Below, in pieces: positions 1 to 12,056 of a DNA stretch of 64,000 nucleotides. The position numbers were made by a program, and so were the translations under genes. The stretch comes from Oehlia diaphana (taxonomy: Eukaryota; Glomeromycota; Glomeromycetes; Glomerales; Glomeraceae), in the NCBI GenBank assembly GCA_003833135.1, contig QZLH01000484.1, positions 2,200 through 66,199 on the forward strand, given 5' to 3'. The notes below the pieces were generated by a model. It was not told where the DNA came from. It ran no database searches and saw nothing but the letters and a program-made list of their open reading frames with translations. Positions within the stretch are counted from its first letter, which is position 1. Each line of letters opens with the position of its first letter.

Positions 1-504
1 CTATTCACATCTGATTGGATTGATTTTAACATATGCGTTGATCTTTAAAATTAACCTTCTGCTTTATTAAAAATAAACATTCTTTAATGTATAGCTTATT
101 TTTAAGCATATAAGAACTGACATCTAACAGTACATATGATCACGGTCATTTAAAAATTTCAATATGACCTGGTCATTGTCCATCACTGCATTATAACGAG
201 TCAACAAATTAAATTTTTAAATTCTTCGCTATAATCTCATAACGAATTTGAGTTGAAAACCGGAGGATTCAGGATAACTGTACCATAATTTTAAGTTCAT
301 ATTTTACTTGTCAGTAGCATAGAAATTTACTACGTAGATAGTAAAAATCATACCTTAGGAGAAATGTGTAGTAACATGTATTTTATAAATTATAATAGTA
401 CTGATCATATATTAAAAGAATAACTAAAGTGTACAATCCCCTGACACATGGAAAATTTTACTAGCATATACTTTTGACCAGATTGATTCATCTAACTTAA
501 ACCA
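1..504. other. AT-rich intergenic DNA with one dispersed hairpin repeat copy
   Basis: No coding sequence seen. Bases about 205-255 carry a small palindrome-like motif (TTCGCTATAATC followed by CGAATTTGAG) that recurs in cleaner form at 19305-19345, so this is probably one copy of a short dispersed repeat. Confidence 0.4.
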
Positions 505-655
505 CTCCTCCTCCAGCAAATTGGCAAAAAGACATGTCTACGAATGTGACGCTCTAATTCATCTCAAATAATTTCGATTGGATTTAAATCGGGACTTTGC
601 GCGAACCAGGGAAGTTGATCAATATTATTATCTGAAATCCAACGCAAAGTTGATA
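505..655 (-). pseudogene. Tc1/mariner-type transposase, C-terminal fragment
   Basis: Read on the minus strand this stretch encodes the familiar end of the DDE catalytic domain of Tc1/mariner transposases. It shows LPWFAQSPDLNPIE, with an in-frame TGA where the family has the Trp of the NLW motif, followed by DELERHIRRHV. In the family this segment carries the last catalytic acidic residue of the DDE/D triad, which cuts and rejoins transposon ends. Only about 50 codons remain. The fragment stops abruptly near 655, two bases from the inverted repeat that starts at 657, so it was probably truncated by rearrangement or by insertion of that neighbour. It is non-functional. Family assignment is firm from the SPDLNPIE motif; the exact subfamily is not determined. 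Confidence 0.8.
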
Positions 656-656
656 G

Positions 657-1143
657 GACCCAGAAATATATATATAAGGGTCAGATGGCGAAAAATTTTT
701 TACTAAGAGACTTTTTATATGAGTAGTACGCATAATTGACACCTGATATTGAAAATCCTGAAAAAATAAATGTCAAACATTAAGTTTTAAATTATTTTAT
801 CATGACTTCAGTCTATATTATTTATAAAAACCAAATACTAATGTGAAAAATAGAATTTATTCTTATTTACTATTTTTCAATAATATTTTCATTATTTCTT
901 TCAATTAATATTAAATATTACAGTACAATGCGGTTAACATACAGTAAATATATTATATATATAAGATTAGCCCAAAAATACGCAAACTAATTTTTTACAT
1001 AAAAATTTTGATAAAAAATACGCAATTTTGATGACCTAACTATTCTTAAATTGTATGCAAATCAAAACTTTACTCCGTCTAATTCCACTATAATGGCGAC
1101 GCATCTGTGTACCAGCCTACCCCTGTATATATATTTCTGGGTC
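657..1143. mobile_element. Putative non-autonomous element (MITE-like) with 25-bp inverted ends
   Basis: Bases 657-681 and 1119-1143 are inverted copies of each other with 23 of 25 positions matching, beginning GACCCAGAAATATATATA. Similarity continues inward: a CAGATGGCG-like motif follows the left arm and CAGATGCGTCGCC follows the right arm read inward. The 487-bp interior has no credible coding sequence. It abuts a decayed mariner transposase, which suggests a related element, but no clean target-site duplication was found. Part of each arm is simple AT repeat, which lowers confidence. Confidence 0.45.
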
Positions 1144-2084
1144 TTGGAAAAAAAAGAAAAAGAATTTAAAGAAATAAAATAAAAAATATATATTGGAAAA
1201 TTTAAGAAATGAAAAGCGTCAATTCCTGGAAAAAAAGAGAATATAGAGAATATTACGGAAATATTTAAAAAAATTTTTGTCAACAAACTTTTGTTTACTC
1301 GAAGGAAATAATAAAGAATTATAAGAAATAAAAAATATAAAAGAAATAAAATAAATAAAAATATAAAGAAATTAAGTTCCAACGAGAAAACCAAAAAAAA
1401 TTATATTATGTCGATATGGAACTTTATGTAATTCCCGTGACCCATGTCGGGGATTAGTTAAATATCACGTGTTTGGAAAAATTCGAGTCCGTTGTATCGA
1501 AGGCTGACTGTACATTTAATATAATGTAGAAATTATAAAAAAATGAATGTCAATAATCGAACAATTCTTTAATCTTATAGAAAAAGACAATGTATTGAAA
1601 GTGAACGCATTACCTGCAATTTAAATTTATTAAAATTGTTCGATTATTCCAAATATTTACTGGAATTATTCAATATGTGAAATTAACTTTTAATCCCTTT
1701 ACTACTTATAAACCTTCCATATTTAAACATACTATAATAAATGTTATTATATTTCAACTTTTCATAACAGATTTACTTTAAAGAATCGCTTCTTTCATAA
1801 GTTCAAATAATTCAAATAGTACAAATTAATAAAACTATAACTGAATTTAGTGATATGATCTTCTGACTTGAAAGTTTTTGAAAGAGGTAGTGACGATAAC
1901 TTTCCAAACTTTTCCAATGCGTGACCGACCGATCCAATAATTATACGGAATTTAAAAAAGATGTTAAAAAATCTTTAAATTTAAACTTCAATTAAAATTC
2001 CATAATAATTGTTCAGACACAATATATAAATGTAAATAATGTAAGATAGTAGTGTGGATTTTTCAATAAAGGGCACGCCAAGAA
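1144..2084. other. AT-rich intergenic DNA
   Basis: Purine-rich low-complexity sequence to about 1370, then AT-rich DNA. No gene, RNA or element recognised. Confidence 0.5.
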
Positions 2085-2198
2085 GCAAATGTATCGTTCT
2101 TATACGATCAGGTGCTATGTTCTTATACGACGTATATGTCACACAATATAGGTCGTATAAGATAGTATGTCGTACACGTATAAGAACGATACATTTGC
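2085..2198. repeat. 114-bp near-palindromic hairpin
   Basis: The outer arms 2085-2106 and 2177-2198 are a perfect 22-nt inverted repeat. An inner 10-nt perfect inverted repeat (2122-2131 and 2152-2161) shares the same centre, 2141.5. The transcript of either strand would fold into a stem of nearly 50 bp with an imperfect middle and a roughly 20-nt loop. A GCCAAGAA-like flank occurs on both sides. It could be a MITE-type foldback element or a small-RNA precursor; the sequence alone cannot decide. Confidence 0.75.
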
Positions 2199-3550
2199 CG
2201 CCAAGAAATATAAATGTGTATAAAAAAAAACAATAAATAGCCCAAATCCTGAATCATAATTGAGCTAAGATATATAAATATATATACTGTATATACTGTA
2301 TATATATAAAAAAATAAAAAGAAATAAAATAATAAAATAAAAAAAATATAAAGAACTAAAAGAAATAAAATAAAACCGTATAACAAAGAGACCATTCCTA
2401 TATGGTTGGACTAGTTCTATAAAATAATTTAGTAAAACATATTATTTTTATACATGCTCCACTATAAATAAATACGATGGATTAATAATTTACATAATTC
2501 ATGAACTTACGTTATCTATATAGCTTGTAAGCTGTGTTATTTCTGTCACTATTGTTTTGATATTGATAAAATCTGCATTGCCGCCATCCATTGGTTTGTT
2601 TGGTTTGAAACCTGATACCCTGATTAATAAAGGAACCAAACGAGGAGTTTGTAATCTCAAATCCAATAGGGAGACATCGTTACTACCGTTCATTGGTTTG
2701 TTTAAATAAAATTTGAGTTGCAAACATTTGGAAATTTCATTTATAATTAGACATTTTCCAAGTAGTTCAACTTGAAGTTGCCGTCATCCATTTATTTAGA
2801 CAAAAAATATTTTGGAAAAATAATCACGTGTCTGAGATTCTTCGGAATAAAATGATCATTTACTAGAGGCTATATGATAGAGCTCAGCGTTATCGTCATT
2901 TATTACAGTCATCCATTGATGTAAAATATGCATTGCCGTTATTCATTGATTAGAAAAACCTGAGCCAGAAATCCAATACGTCGATAGAATCGTCAAAATA
3001 TGGTGTCGGCTCAAGTCGACTCAAAGAGTTAATGACTTGTTTAAAATCATTACTTTTTTGAAGTTTCAAACAAATTACAAACTCTATCAAAATTCTTTAT
3101 ATAAAAGGATGTTTTTAACCAGAAAGAGAAAAGGGGAATTGTTTATAATTATTTCATGCAGTCTTAATCTAAAATTGGAATTTGTTTTAAGAATCATGAA
3201 AATTTCATTACTGTACAGCTCAATAACCCAGCCAAAACTCGATGAAGGTAAGTAAATATAAATAATAATACAAAGGTAAAAGACGTAAACCAAGTAAAAA
3301 GAAAAGGAGAATATGAAAAAAATTAAAAATCATAGCGTTTGTGTATAATAGTTATTCTCTTGCTATGTGATACAACAATAAATAATATTTAGTTACGTTA
3401 ATTGCAAGAAATTTCCCGCATATTCAATGTGCCTTTACGGTAAGTTCCAATCTAGTCACATGAATGTTAAGAATTAAACATTATGTATTAAGGACTATCG
3501 AGGTTCTTGTCTTTACAGAAAACATGATCGCCTTGAATACGTGTATCTAA
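2199..3550. other. Intergenic DNA with a degenerate CATCCATTG repeat
   Basis: AT-rich to about 2500. Between about 2580 and 2960 variants of CCRTCATCCATTGRTTTG recur about five times at irregular spacing (near 2585, 2690, 2783, 2909 and 2940), suggesting a decayed minisatellite. A short open stretch at 3037-3250 ends at a GTAAGT donor-like site but shows no recognisable domain. Confidence 0.35.
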
Positions 3551-3559
3551 GCATTTGTG

Positions 3560-3810
3560 ATCAAATTAATTGTAAACATTCCTTTATTCCTTGTGAAGTT
3601 GTTCTAAACGCTTATTTCAACAGCATGAGCTATCCTTTCTGCTTCGAGCGAACTCGTAATTATCGATTATTCATGTTGCCCAGTAATTATTCCTTTTTGA
3701 AATTGTTCTTGCGAAAAAACAGCATGAGCTACATTTTCTGTTTCGACAAATTTTGTGCGCTTTCACAGTTTTCAATAATTTCATGCTTGGCTTTTTTGTG
3801 CTATCGTATA
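3560..3810 (-). pseudogene. Decayed coding remnant with repeated EAERIAHAVE-like motif
   Basis: On the minus strand, two related peptides occur about 35 codons apart in one frame: VETENVAHAVFSQEQF and, after an in-frame TAA, SLEAERIAHAVEISV. The helical, Glu/Ala/Gln-rich composition suggests coiled-coil repeats from a dead gene. In-frame stops separate the units and no start or splice structure could be fixed. The family is unknown. The plus-strand reading of the same region is Cys/Phe-rich and looks like an antisense artefact. Confidence 0.35.
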
Positions 3811-3829
3811 TTCTGATTTTACCTAAGGA

Positions 3830-6800
3830 TAAAGTCGTACCATGACATTTTTCTAAACAGAATTTCTTCAGAGAAAAAAGCTTACAAAATCATAAATGAG
3901 TAAACCCATGTGACCATATATAGAAATTCATTGATAAAGGGTTTTTGAAAATCTACGGCTTGTTTTAGACCTATATGAACCTTTTTTTTTTTATCATCTT
4001 CGGATTTACACGAATCAAATTTTTAAATGAGTCATCATGCATCTTTTTTGATTTTTTTTTATTAGTTTTTTTTTCTTTCAGTTACATAAAAAAACAGATC
4101 AGGATTTGAATCCGGAATTTCAGATCAAAAAAGGGCTCATTCATCAATAAAAAACTCGATAATAACAATCGGTACTACAGACTGATCAATCGTTACTAAC
4201 TTAAATAGTACAAAATTTTTTTGATGAATAATTTATTTTTCACAATCATACGATTTTTTTTTTTTAAAAAAAAAGGGGAGGGTCCATAATGCACCAATTT
4301 TGTTGATTTATAATGAAAAGTTAAATAAGATGTTTATAATCAGACCATTAATGACCTTCGTTAACACCCTTTTTTATTTGTATATCTGGTTTTTACGCTA
4401 ACCAAAACAGTCCCCTTTATGATTTTTATAATATAGTCGATTATTTATATATTGCCATAAAACCAAGTAATAAAGACGATTGCGCATTTGTCTACAAATA
4501 TTTTTTTCTTTCAAAAATAATTATACAACACAATTTTTTTTTTTTTTTTTTGTCCTCAGTCGCGACTCGCGACAATTATGCGTTTTTATTATAACGCATT
4601 GTTGAAGTTTTACTTTACGCTCAAATCGAATCGCACGGTTAGCCGAATGATTTCCTATAAAGATTCATAGCGAAATTTCAACAATTTTACTAAAAAATTA
4701 AATATGCACATTCATATAAAAATTCACTTATATCTCAAAACTGCAAAATTACTTTTCCTAAACTAATTGCAAACAATGACACTTTTTAAAAAGAAAAGAC
4801 AATCTATCAAATAACCAAAAAAATACCTTTATTCATAAAAAAAATTTTATTCAATCTAAAAAACTGCTCCTACATTAATTAAAAAAAAAAAAAAATTACG
4901 AAAGCAAAAAAATATTTCGTCCAAATTCTTTTTACACAAATTATAAACACCTGTTACTATGATATTTCTTCATAATATGGCTCAAAATAGTCTTGATTGG
5001 ACTCTTATCACAATTGTTGATGATAACGAATTCCCTATGAAAAATTTTTTAGAAAATTGATCACATATCGGAGTTTTTTTGGAATAAAAACTAGAAAAAT
5101 GAAATTTTTTATGGAGGCGAGCAAACTATTGACGAATTTTCAAACGTCTTCCCTAAAATAATAATTACAAATTAGTAATTTTCATATTAATTTGTCACCA
5201 ATTTTAAACACTTTATGAAAAAATAGCATAAATTTTTTTATTAAACCATTTAAATCAATGGTTTTTCTTTTTATTAAATGAACCTTTTTTTGCTTATTTA
5301 AACAAAAATATATAATTACGTACTTCCTTCCTTTAATTTCGCGCATACGCTTGTCTCATTGATACTCCATATGAAAGCAAAAAAAAAAATTTTTGTTAAT
5401 TTATGGATCAAAAATAACACGTTATTGAAGTCTTGGTCGCAATATATACACAAATGTATGCGATACGAAGAAAAATCTGCTACTACCTTTTCATAATCAT
5501 AAACGTCACAACTAAGTAGTAACTAAAATACGGAATGAAAATATGTCAAGGGGAAGTACTTACTTGATACTATCATTATCAATCACGAAAGAATGGAATT
5601 CTTATTACGATGTGATATTCTCATCTCGAGTAAATAGTTCAATGTTCTAATACTCTTTCCTTTTAAATATGAAAGAGTTCAAAGTTAAAAGAAGACTTTT
5701 AGATTAAAAATACAAGAGAATGGTTTACTTGGATGGGTTTATGAATTGAGAATATCAAAATCATTTGATTTATTAAGAAATTGAAGACGAAGTTGTTAAC
5801 GAAAATTGTCGACTTCAGTTGATGGTTAAATCTTTTGATTTTTTTTTTTAATTTTTGTGTATTCATTCATGACTTAAAAAAAATTTAATAATCTATATCA
5901 TTCATGACTTAAAAATTTAATAATCCATGTATGATAATTATAAACTTGTCAATTTTAAATTAATATTGTCAAAGTTTTGAATAATAAAAAAATGATCTAT
6001 ACTTTAGGAAAAAAATATTTTGCTCTTTCTTAAAATTATAATTTTTTCGTTCCAGTAAATGATATTAAAATATTATATCCTGAATTATAGGTTAATGTTA
6101 TATCGCGGGATAAAATAATACTAATGTGGACCAAAATCAAGTTTTGTTCTAGAATGTAAAGAACAATAGGATCTTCGAAATACGCAATTAATAAAATCCA
6201 AACATGTGTAACGTTAATTGACTATATTTTTTAGTTTTCAATTTATGGTATCAATGGACAATGGTATATACACGTGTGAAAAATGCCAAGAAATGTATTA
6301 CATAATTTACTCCCACACAAAAAAAGTGTCATGAGAACTTTTGAAAATTTGAAAATTTCAACATTAATCTTTTAACTCAATGCATACTGGCGTTTTTTCA
6401 GTTTTGGTCATTTGTATCTTTTGTTGCTTAAATTAAGTCCCTCTCCCTTCTTTTTAGAAAAAAGGGTATGAAGTTGTCAATACGAATAATTTTGGGGTAA
6501 AAAATATGTATTGATTTTATCTAGTTCAAAATGACAATTCATTGATAATTTGTTAAATGCATATTGGCGTTTTTCAGAACGGTCAATCATCATCTTTTTG
6601 TTATATGCCTTTCTTTTTTTAAACAATACAACAAATTTAGGTAATCACTATCTATACGAGATCGACATACAATTAATGAACTTATACGTACTGTAGAACA
6701 TGCAATCATGCATAAAGTAAGTATAATATCGTACTTCAATCAACCTCAAAATAGTTTACTATTATTTACTTTACCATAACTATTGGTCTATTATTTAAAA

Positions 6801-6955
6801 AATATAAATATATATAATATTTTTTTTATATACATATATTTTTTTTTCTTAAAACAAGCCCAAAAAATTGACATTTTATTCTAAGGATTAATAAAGAGAT
6901 AAATGAAAAAAATTATTTATTAATTTTGAAAATTTCAAAAATTGGTCTGATCTCT
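3830..6955. other. Long AT-rich region, no gene seen
   Basis: Homopolymer-rich DNA. Near 5860-5930 a short unit (CATTCATGACTTAAAAA followed by TTTAATAATC) is tandemly duplicated; relatives occur at 17930-18030. A T-run directly followed by an A-run lies at about 4254-4273. I see no coding sequence or RNA gene. Confidence 0.5.
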
Positions 6956-6979
6956 CCAATTACAACAAACTATTGACGT

Positions 6980-7395
6980 TTCTACGTTTGTTAGAGAACT
7001 AGCAACCGTGTCCGACTGACGAAGATTGTTGGTTCTGCGTTCATAAGAGAACTGCAACCGTGTGTCCGATTTTGGACTGATTTTCTATTGCTGGTCTGCG
7101 TTTGCTAGAGAATTAGCGACCGTGTGTAACGGCGACGACGAAGTTTGGGATGGTGATGAAGTTTGATGATTTCAGGTATCGGTGATGGACACGATTTCAT
7201 GGACTTTTTATCAGTGGTTGTTTCTGCGTTCGTAAGAACTAGCAACCATCTGACTTGTTGACTCGTCGTTGGTCAGGGAACTAGCGACCGTGTCCGACTG
7301 AAGATCTTTCATTCTGCGTTCGTAAGAGAACTAGCGACCGTGTGTCCGAAATCTGACTTGTTGGTTCGTCGTTTATTAGAGAATTAGCAACCGTG
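6980..7395. repeat. Degenerate minisatellite, TCTGCGTTYGTAAGAGAACTAGC family
   Basis: A motif close to TTCGTAAGAGAACTAGCGAC followed by CGTGT occurs about seven times (near 6990, 7045, 7105, 7230, 7275, 7325 and 7375), with unit lengths of about 45-60 bp and one longer spacer. The array is richer in GC than its surroundings. Reading frames through it are not conserved between units, so it looks like non-coding tandem repeat rather than a repeat protein. Confidence 0.7.
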
Positions 7396-7615
7396 TATCC
7401 AATTAATTATCTCTCTCTTCCCCTCGTCTATTCCTTCTTCTCTCGTCTATCCCTTCTTCTCTCGTCTATCCCTTCTTCCCTCGTCTATTCCTTCTTCTTT
7501 CGTCTATCCCTTCTTCCCTTGTCTATTCCTTCTTCTTTCGTCTATCCCTTCCCTCGTCTATCCCTTTTTCCCTCGTCTTTTCTCTTCCTTTTTCCCTGTC
7601 CTCGTCTTTTCTACA
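7396..7615. repeat. Pyrimidine-rich tandem repeat (TCTCGTCTATCCCTTCT)n
   Basis: About a dozen imperfect units of TCGTCTATYCCTTCTTC, period near 18-19 bp, give one strand that is almost pure pyrimidine. It directly follows the 7.0-7.4 kb minisatellite. The 79-codon open frame through it is only a by-product of the repeat. Confidence 0.8.
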
Positions 7616-7880
7616 GAAATTGTCAAATTTAGTGCAGATAATAGTCATAAATTATACTCTTTGTTATATTTTACATAGTTTTTAATTCCTTTACCCTTTA
7701 CCTTAAATTATAGTAAAAATTATGAGTTGTCACTGGAAATTGTGAATTAATTTTTTTTTCTTTGTCCGAAGTTAAATTTCATTTGTAAAAATATATATAT
7801 CTTAGAAATAAATACAGAATAATCAAATTTAAAAAAAAAAGAAAACTAACTCGATTTATAAAATCACACATTTTGCTAAG

Positions 7881-8033
7881 ATGTCAGCTAGCAGCCCAAA
7901 ACCCACCCCTACTAACAATCGCCGAAATGGTGACTCACAAACTCCGCTTCCTGATATCGACGAGCGCTTTAAACGCGTTACGTATCTTTCAAATGATCGT
8001 ATAGACACAACCAAATTATACCAAAATGTATGA
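7881..8033 (+). CDS. Short protein or first exon, unknown function
   Basis: A 50-codon frame starts at ATG 7881 (MSASSPKPTPTNNRRNGD) and ends at TGA 8031-8033. Its composition (Ser/Pro/Asn-rich start, then a charged segment with DIDERFKRVTYLSNDRIDTT) and normal codon use stand out sharply against the AT-rich flanks, so it is very probably real coding sequence. The last sense codons overlap a GTATGA donor-like site at 8028, so it may instead be the first exon of a longer gene. I found no matching downstream exon in the next kilobase, so the gene may be broken. Function unknown; no domain recognised. The two minisatellites lie 270 bp and more upstream. Confidence 0.5.
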   Translation: MSASSPKPTPTNNRRNGDSQTPLPDIDERFKRVTYLSNDRIDTTKLYQNV

Positions 8034-11000
8034 TAATTTGTTATCGAACGTATGTTAAAATATAAAACAAAAATTTAAACAAAATAAACTAAATAACATA
8101 CATGTATAATAATGATAGTAACCATTATCTTCATCATATCATATATTTCAAGCATGATTCAATTAGGCCTTATGATACTTGACAATCTTTTAATCCCTAA
8201 AAAGAGCGAGATATTTGGCATACTTAGCTCATCATTTTTCACCAATCAGAACTGCTTTTCAAATTAAAAGGATACAATAATAATAAAAAAAGTTATATAT
8301 TCAAATGATTCGTTCACAAAATTAGGTTAACTTACTAAAAAAGATCTTCGCTTACAATCGCAAGAAATTTAGACTTCCGAGGTTAGCGCTAGAAGCGTGA
8401 TATCATAGATCATGCGAAAATTATTATTTCAGTAGAATGTAAAGCGTATCATAATTAATTAATTATAAATAATTAATTATAAATCTACCAAAATCATCAA
8501 CGGACACAAATTAAAGAGTCGCTTATCAACTCATAATTTAGATTTGTGATGGAGCCACTCCTGACCCATAGAGACCTTTGCCAATATATTTGATAAGTTG
8601 TAAGAAATCAATTCACTCGAGAAAGTATATACTTTCTCTATATGCACTTAATCAGACCATCTGTTTTTAATCCCGTCTGCTAGATAATTTTATCAAATGT
8701 TTTGAACAAGTGATTACGTTAATACAACTTCTTTATCTTTATACGTATATACTACAAGCACTCCTTAAAATAACCCGTCTACTACTTACTTTAAATAAGT
8801 CATATTAAAGTACAATTATTACATTCAGGCGTTGGTTCAGTTAAACCCCACAGAAAAGAATGAATCTCAGTTTACATTTCGAGATTAAAAGTAAAACATA
8901 GTGTTTTTTTTTTGTTGACATAACTATTGTGCGTGTAGCATAAGTTACAAAAAGTGTCCTTTTTATTGGTAAAAATATTTTGGCGAGTAAAAAAAATTAA
9001 AATAATAAAATAAAATGAATCTTGAGGAATTCGTGAGAATATGAAACGAAGATTCTGACCAATGTTACAAACCTTCAATTCCCACATTAGGATTTGGGTT
9101 AAACAGATGTTTTTACCCCAAAATAATCATGTAATCATGAGAATTTAGCCATTTGAGGTTAGAACTATTGACACACCAAATCATGTAACACAATTATGTA
9201 AATCATGTGAACATATATTTTACACGTACGTATTCGATAGAAAGTAGAAACGTTATTGATAAATTTCGTCAAATAATCTTTAATCAGAAAACAGAAAATG
9301 AATAAACGAAAATATACAATCAATACAGACGATCAATCCTGACATCGTATCAGTATTATAATCAACTTACATTTGAATTACATATGATTTTATTTGATAA
9401 ATTAAAAAAAGTATATATTGTTATATTATTCAGGCATGAATTCAGTGTGATCTCTCGAAAGAAGATTGAGATCTTGGCTGTGCTTCAAAGATTTAAATAA
9501 TTATGAGGTGATTTATTAATATTATTTATACGCGTAATATAAATCAGAAAGTTTCTATTTTGAATCCTTTAGCAAAGAAAAAATATTCAAAAAAAAAATA
9601 TTTACAAATCCTGATCCACATCAAATGATAATATCAAAATGGTCAATATGAATCAGAATATCATTTGAAAAATCCGAACGTGTAGTAAAGTTTTTATAAT
9701 ATATCTTATTCAACGGTATTAAATTATATACTGCGATGATGTTTTATCCCAATCGAAATCTCATATTTTGATATTAATAAACGAAATATTAACGTCAACT
9801 GTTAATAAAAAGAAATATTTAACAAAAAGAGACATTTTCTTTTATATATACACACAGTATATATAATATAATTCTCCAATTTAAAAGAGGACAAAAAATA
9901 ATAATAATTTAATTAAATAAAGTATAATAGTCAACCTGTAATTGGGTATATATTGTATATGAAGGCTAGATGGGACATTATCAAAGTTCATCATGGCGTG
10001 GTGTGGTAGAAAATGATCGCCATAAATTTTACGCAGCCGAATTTTAATATATAACCGGTTAATTCATGAAAAATAGGTTAAGCCCAGGGTTTATCAAACC
10101 GAATTTGGTAATCCCTGAAGGCTTGTGAGTACAAAACAACAAAAGCAACAAAGACGTTTGCATAAAAAAATCCTGGATTTCAAATTCCGGATGTGCATCG
10201 CCTTTTCCGCCCATCGATATTAAACGAAAATGAAAAATAAACAAAACACAATAAATAATTTAGCCCCTTCTTCACCCTCATACAGTAAACAAACAACAAC
10301 TTTTTTAACAAGATAATAAACCTGTAATTGGCTTTTCTTTTTATTTTATATAATTCTTATATATTTATTTTACATTATTGAAAAATTTATATATATACGT
10401 AATAAATATAGTATCAGACGCGAAGTTAACAGCTAATAAATGTTGTATCATTTTCAGACCAATTAAATAAAATTTTTTATTACGCTCATATTATTTTTAT
10501 TAATTATACTCTTTTTTTGCCATGTCATTAAAACATGCGGCATGTTAATTGCTTTTACGAATTTTTTTTTTAAAAAAAAAAATAACTTGAAATTCTATGA
10601 TGTTTTAGAAAATTGTTATTTCATTATCTTCATACGTGCAGAATTTTTAACTAATGTTAATTGTGTATCAATCCTTTCGTAATAATTATGAAATGAATCT
10701 CCGATCTAATCAAAATTCTCGTATCAAAATTAAAAATTCTAAAATTTTTGAATTTTTTAACGACATTTTAATCGAAATCCCCGTAAAGTCTTAAGCGATC
10801 GTTAAAATTATAATAATAATTGTTACAATCGCACTTAAATTTAGATCATCAGTAAAATACTCACGAAAAGAAAATATTGTATTGCCATGAACTAGTTTCA
10901 TATATTTCAAACGACAGTAATTTTTTATCGAAAAATTATTATGAAGATATAACAATGATTAAACTAAAGTTATAAAAAGCTAGAAAAATCAGCATATAAA

Positions 11001-11060
11001 GTTTTGAGAATTGATTTTCATTTCTGTCCTTCTTTGGTAAGAATTTCTTTCCTTTTTTTT
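8034..11060. other. AT-rich intergenic DNA, no gene seen
   Basis: Mostly 75-80 percent AT. A segment near 9960-10230 is less AT-rich and could be old coding or repeat sequence but has no recognisable family. A T-run/A-run junction lies at 10563-10582. No RNA gene recognised. Confidence 0.45.
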
Positions 11061-11065
11061 TGTAA

Positions 11066-11194
11066 ATTATAAAGGAATCTACTTCTTTTGTTCCGATAGA
11101 AGGAATAAGTTCTTCTGTAGAGACTGCTGAGGAACATCATTTTTGTAGATTCCGTTGCGATTTCCATGAAAAACCTTTCAGGACGAAGAACAGA
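11066..11194 (+). pseudogene. Small coding-like fragment
   Basis: A 43-codon open stretch without ATG has normal amino-acid composition, including SSVETAEEHHFCRFRCDFHE, and ends at TAA. It follows a TATAAAG acceptor-like site. It lies 0.9 kb upstream of the Myb-like exons and could be a lost exon of that or another gene. No family recognised. Confidence 0.25.
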
Positions 11195-12056
11195 TAAAAA
11201 TAAATGCTCAAAAATATTATTAAAACCGACGTTGACTGGATATTACAACATAATATATGGCATATTTCATCGGCATTTCATTTTGATTGCGATCGATGTG
11301 AGAGTCTGATAAAACTTAATTTAGCACCTTTTTATTTCAATATTAAAATCTTAAGCGAACTTGTGAAATCAATATAAAAAATTCTATATTTAAAATAAAT
11401 TACTAAATTAATGATCATGTAACGTTGATCAAAAATTTTTTTTTAAGCCCCTTCATTTCCCGGGAAACAGCTTCACATATTAAATATTACACTTTTTTTA
11501 ATTAATAAAAAGGAACCTTTCTATGTATTATACTTATATATATATATATACCTTTATAATCTTCAGATTTATTTTTATTGCTCAAGTTCAAAAAGTGATA
11601 ATGAACGCGATTCGATTCGTTATTTTCTTTTTTCTTTTATTTTTTTTTTTGTGTTCACGTTTTTTTTTTTTTTGGACGATCATCGAAAATGGTAATTTCG
11701 AATTTTAAATGAAATACGTTTTAAGAATAATTCAAGATTGAAGTTGATACTTGTTGTTTTTGTGTTTACAAAATTTCTTGTCATTTACTTGGAAATTCAA
11801 AACTAATCAAGACTAGATTCTCGATAGATTTTATAATAAATATGAGGTCGAATCTATGAAATATGAAACTTTTTTTTTTAAAACATTTTTTTAATTCACT
11901 TTTTTTTTTCGTTTTGATCCTTTTATTTTTTTTCTGCAAAAGAAATGATATTCGATAAAAGAGTAATGCATACTAATTTAAATATAATAATATTAATATT
12001 ATTTTAAATAGAAATTTAATTAATTTATTATTTTTTTTTTTTACATATAGAGTGAT

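Noticed and set aside
1062..1394. 110-codon hydrophobic minus-strand frame
   Set aside because: Phe/Ile/Leu runs come from purine-rich low-complexity DNA read in antisense; it only looks like a membrane protein.
6980..7395. CRISPR array
   Set aside because: Repeat units are degenerate and irregularly spaced, there are no uniform spacers or cas genes, and the genome is eukaryotic.
7393..7632. 79-codon Ser/Leu/Phe frame
   Set aside because: By-product of the pyrimidine tandem repeat.
11523..11708. Hydrophobic plus-strand frame that could be an N-terminal exon of the Myb-like gene
   Set aside because: Dominated by poly-T-encoded Phe and by TATATA repeats; no Myb features.
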